This document shows positions 6,173 through 7,611 of a DNA stretch of 7,611 nucleotides, piece by piece (positions within the stretch are counted from its first letter, which is position 1; each line of letters starts with the position of its first letter). Both the position numbers and the translations under genes were made by a program. A model generated the notes under the pieces. It saw only the letters and a list, made by a program, of their open reading frames with translations, ran no database searches and had not been told where the DNA came from. The stretch comes from Kistimonas scapharcae (lineage in GTDB: Bacteria > Pseudomonadota > Gammaproteobacteria > Pseudomonadales > Endozoicomonadaceae): assembly GCF_039540975.1 (NCBI RefSeq), contig NZ_BAABFL010000347.1, positions 1-7,611 of the forward strand. Reading direction: 5' to 3'.

Positions 6173-6186
6173 TTGATCAATATTGA
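6173..6186 (-). promoter_or_regulatory. FNR/ANR-like site upstream of nrdD
   Basis: TTGAT-CAAT-ATTGA matches the FNR consensus TTGATnnnnATCAA with one perfect half-site and three of five in the other. Its centre is about 59 bp upstream of a start site implied by the -10 at 6132-6127, close to the -61.5 spacing of class I FNR promoters. Activation by an oxygen sensor would suit an anaerobic reductase. The imperfect half-site keeps this tentative. Confidence 0.4.
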
Positions 6187-6431
6187 CAAAACGAAAAACG
6201 ACTGTGGTTAGTCATACTGGAAAGCCATGAGTCAGTTGTCACTTTCGTGTCCTGACCAGCCGCAGTGAGGGGTGGCATGATGATGGTATCGGGAAAATAA
6301 GCGTGACTAGGGATTTGCCGCAGTGTCATGGTCAGGGCATTATGCCTTTCAGAAAAAAGTTTAACCTCTGCCCTATGTGAGAAGGGCGCTATCGTTATCC
6401 GCGTTTTATCCATTATTTTGGGAGTGATTGT

Positions 6432-6806
6432 ATGTACATGGTCGTGAAGCATCTGCATATGACCCTGGCGCTATTGAGTGTCAGTCTGTTCTGTGTGCGG
6501 GCCTGCTGGTCGGTAATGGGCTCTCCGCGGCTCCAGCAGCGCTGGGTGAAAATTGCTCCCCATGTCATTGATACCTTTTTGCTGATCTGCGGTCTATGGC
6601 TGGCATCCCTGCTGTCGGCCTGGAGCTTTCCCTGGCTTCAGGCCAAGCTGGTGGCGGTAGTCGTCTACATCATGCTGGGCGCCATGGCGATCCGGCCGGG
6701 GCGTCCAGCGAAAGTGAAGGCCGTTATGGCGCTGTCCGCCATCGTTGTTTTTGGCTACATCTTTGCCGTTGCCATCTCGAAAAATCCACTGCCATTCCTG
6801 TCATAG
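6432..6806 (+). CDS. SirB2-family integral membrane protein
   Basis: 124-aa inner-membrane protein of the SirB family (E. coli YchQ-like), whose biochemical role is not established. Hydrophobic segments at about 10-27, 46-64, 70-87 and 97-118 give four predicted membrane helices. Family signatures visible are KHLHMTLALLS at the N terminus, APHVIDTFLL, and LQAKLVAVVVYIMLGAMAI. The length is normal for the family. GGGAG at 6420-6424 lies 7 nt before ATG 6432 and fixes the start. The gene diverges from nrdD and converges on the M14 peptidase remnant, with 19 bp between stop codons and no terminator visible in the gap. Nothing nearby hints at its function. Confidence 0.9.
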   Translation: MYMVVKHLHMTLALLSVSLFCVRACWSVMGSPRLQQRWVKIAPHVIDTFLLICGLWLASLLSAWSFPWLQAKLVAVVVYIMLGAMAIRPGRPAKVKAVMALSAIVVFGYIFAVAISKNPLPFLS

Positions 6807-6825
6807 CTTTCCTGTCGGGGTGGCT

Positions 6826-7529
6826 TTAGCTGGTCGATTTGGCCGGTATCACGCCGACCGGGTAGAGATAACGGTTCTTGTCGATGTAGGGGGTATGCTC
6901 AAAAAACCACATCAGGCGGGCATGGGGATCATTAGCAAAGGCCTTGTCTGATTTCAGCTTGGCCTTGAAGGCGGCAGCCAGCTTCGGATCTTGTGCCAAC
7001 ATGGCCCGCGCCATGGGTTCCATGACATAGATTTCCGGCTCTTCACCGATGGTCATCATGCTGTTGAAGAAGCCCCACTGCAGAAAGGAATCCGGGCTGC
7101 GGGGTTCCAGCAAATTCATGGCCAGCGTACCCAATCGCTGATCGGTAGGCACTTCAACAGAGCCCGCAGGGTAGGTAACCCGGCGCATTTCCGGCACCGG
7201 TGTTCCTTTGATCAACAACCTCCCTTCGTACCCTGGTAGCTTGGCGCCACCAACACGATCGGGTTCAAAGCCTGACCCCAATCGAATATCTTTCATGCGG
7301 TACACAACCACATCCAGCGTGGTGGGTTGTTTGAAGGTGGTCATCTTGACGCCATGGGCCTTAAGGCGTTTGATCACCGTCTGCCATTGAACCGGTATAA
7401 CATACGCTTTTGGCCGTTTAACAATCAGGTCGGGCTCTGATTGAGCGGTGAGGGGAACCTTGTAGGTTTGTGGTTTGTTGCTCCATAGCACCACCTCTTC
7501 ACCGGTTACGGGTGATGATTCCGTGGTAT
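6826..7529 (-). pseudogene. M14-family metallopeptidase, C-terminal remnant cut by an IS
   Basis: The frame reads without interruption from the IS junction at 7529 (NTTESSPVTGEEVVLWSN) to TAA 6828-6826, about 234 codons. It resembles the C-terminal half of large bacterial M14-type carboxypeptidases (VKRPKAYVIPVQWQTVI, LKAHG, GSVEVPTDQRLG, EPRSPDSFLQWGFFN, MEPMARAML). In this family the zinc-binding His-x-x-Glu and later His lie in the N-terminal domain, which is missing here. An internal GTG at 7494-7492 exists but is no natural start, because homologous-looking sequence continues upstream of it. The loss coincides with the IS21-like terminus beginning at 7530. Any translated product would have no catalytic centre. 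Exact family membership is from recognition only. Confidence 0.65.
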
Positions 7530-7611
7530 TGTCAGCACCGATTTAAAATGTCCACTTTCCACCGATTGGATTTGACCTCCCGATTAACCCTTTCATGGCC
7601 GATATTTCTCC
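7530..7611. mobile_element. Terminus of an IS21-family-like insertion sequence (partial)
   Basis: The M14 frame ends at TGTCAGCACCGATTTAAAAT (from 7530). From memory, this resembles IS21-family termini, which start with TG and carry short internal repeats. Two such repeats are visible, ACCGATTTAAAATGTCCA from 7537 and ACCGATTGGATTTGACCT from 7561. The element continues beyond the right edge, so neither istA nor istB, nor the far end and target duplication, can be seen. Whether this is the left or right terminus is unknown. Confidence 0.6.
7537..7580 (+). repeat. Imperfect 24-bp direct repeat in the IS end
   Basis: Two copies begin with ACCGATT at 7537 and 7561, exactly 24 bp apart, and agree further in the TGnCC region before diverging. 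Repeated end sequences of this kind serve as transposase binding sites in IS21-type elements. Here they are the main evidence that the junction sequence is an IS terminus. Confidence 0.55.

Larger units (their letters stand above)
6052..6431. other. Divergent intergenic region between nrdD and the SirB2-family gene
   Basis: 380 bp with no credible gene; a minus-strand frame at 6177-6458 overlaps the SirB2 start and looks like chance. The nrdD side holds a NrdR-box match (6125-6140), an FNR-like site (6173-6186) and two candidate minus-strand -10 hexamers, TATAGT (6132-6127) and TATACC (6154-6149). The SirB2 side has a dyad GGCAT-T-ATGCC (6336-6346) and GCCCT/AGGGC (6370-6374 and 6383-6387), but no promoter I would stand behind. 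Confidence 0.55.

Noticed and set aside
6177..6458. Minus-strand 93-aa ORF in the divergent intergenic region
   Set aside because: It overlaps the start of the SirB2-family gene and the FNR-like site; composition does not look coding.

Overview
The window looks like the chromosome of a gammaproteobacterium. NrdD and NrdG can be aligned almost residue for residue, from memory, with their Escherichia coli counterparts, and there is also a SirB2-family membrane protein. Several degraded genes, IS-type sequence and a secreted protein with eukaryote-like PPxY repeats suggest a host-associated lineage. An Endozoicomonas-like marine symbiont is my best guess, but the sequence here does not prove it.

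Left half (1-3350), all on the plus strand, is accessory in character. It begins with the probable 3' end of an unrecognised gene that runs off the left edge. Next is a secreted two-domain protein resembling subunits of Csu-type (spore coat U-like) chaperone-usher pili, standing without chaperone or usher. It is followed by a Mut7-C RNase-family pseudogene with two lesions. An 89-bp MITE-like element sits inside a duplicated TA, and removing it with one TA restores the reading frame exactly. The 3' end of the gene is lost at a perfect 16-bp hairpin with a T tract. About 390 bp without a gene then leads to a secreted protein with five tandem PPSY motifs in a 15-residue repeat, a Tyr-rich middle and a six-cysteine tail. 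This is the most interesting item in the window.

Right half is core metabolism. On the minus strand, nrdD and nrdG form an operon for anaerobic deoxyribonucleotide synthesis. NrdD is the glycyl-radical reductase and NrdG the radical-SAM activase that installs its radical. A perfect inverted repeat lies between the two genes. Upstream of nrdD there is a good match to a NrdR box and a weaker FNR-like site, which fits control by nucleotide status and by oxygen. Diverging from nrdD is a SirB2-family gene. It converges on the C-terminal remnant of an M14-type peptidase whose 5' end is cut off by what looks like the terminus of an IS21-family insertion sequence running off the right edge.

No tRNA, rRNA or CRISPR array was seen. 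Functional assignments come from recognising protein families by eye, with no database search.
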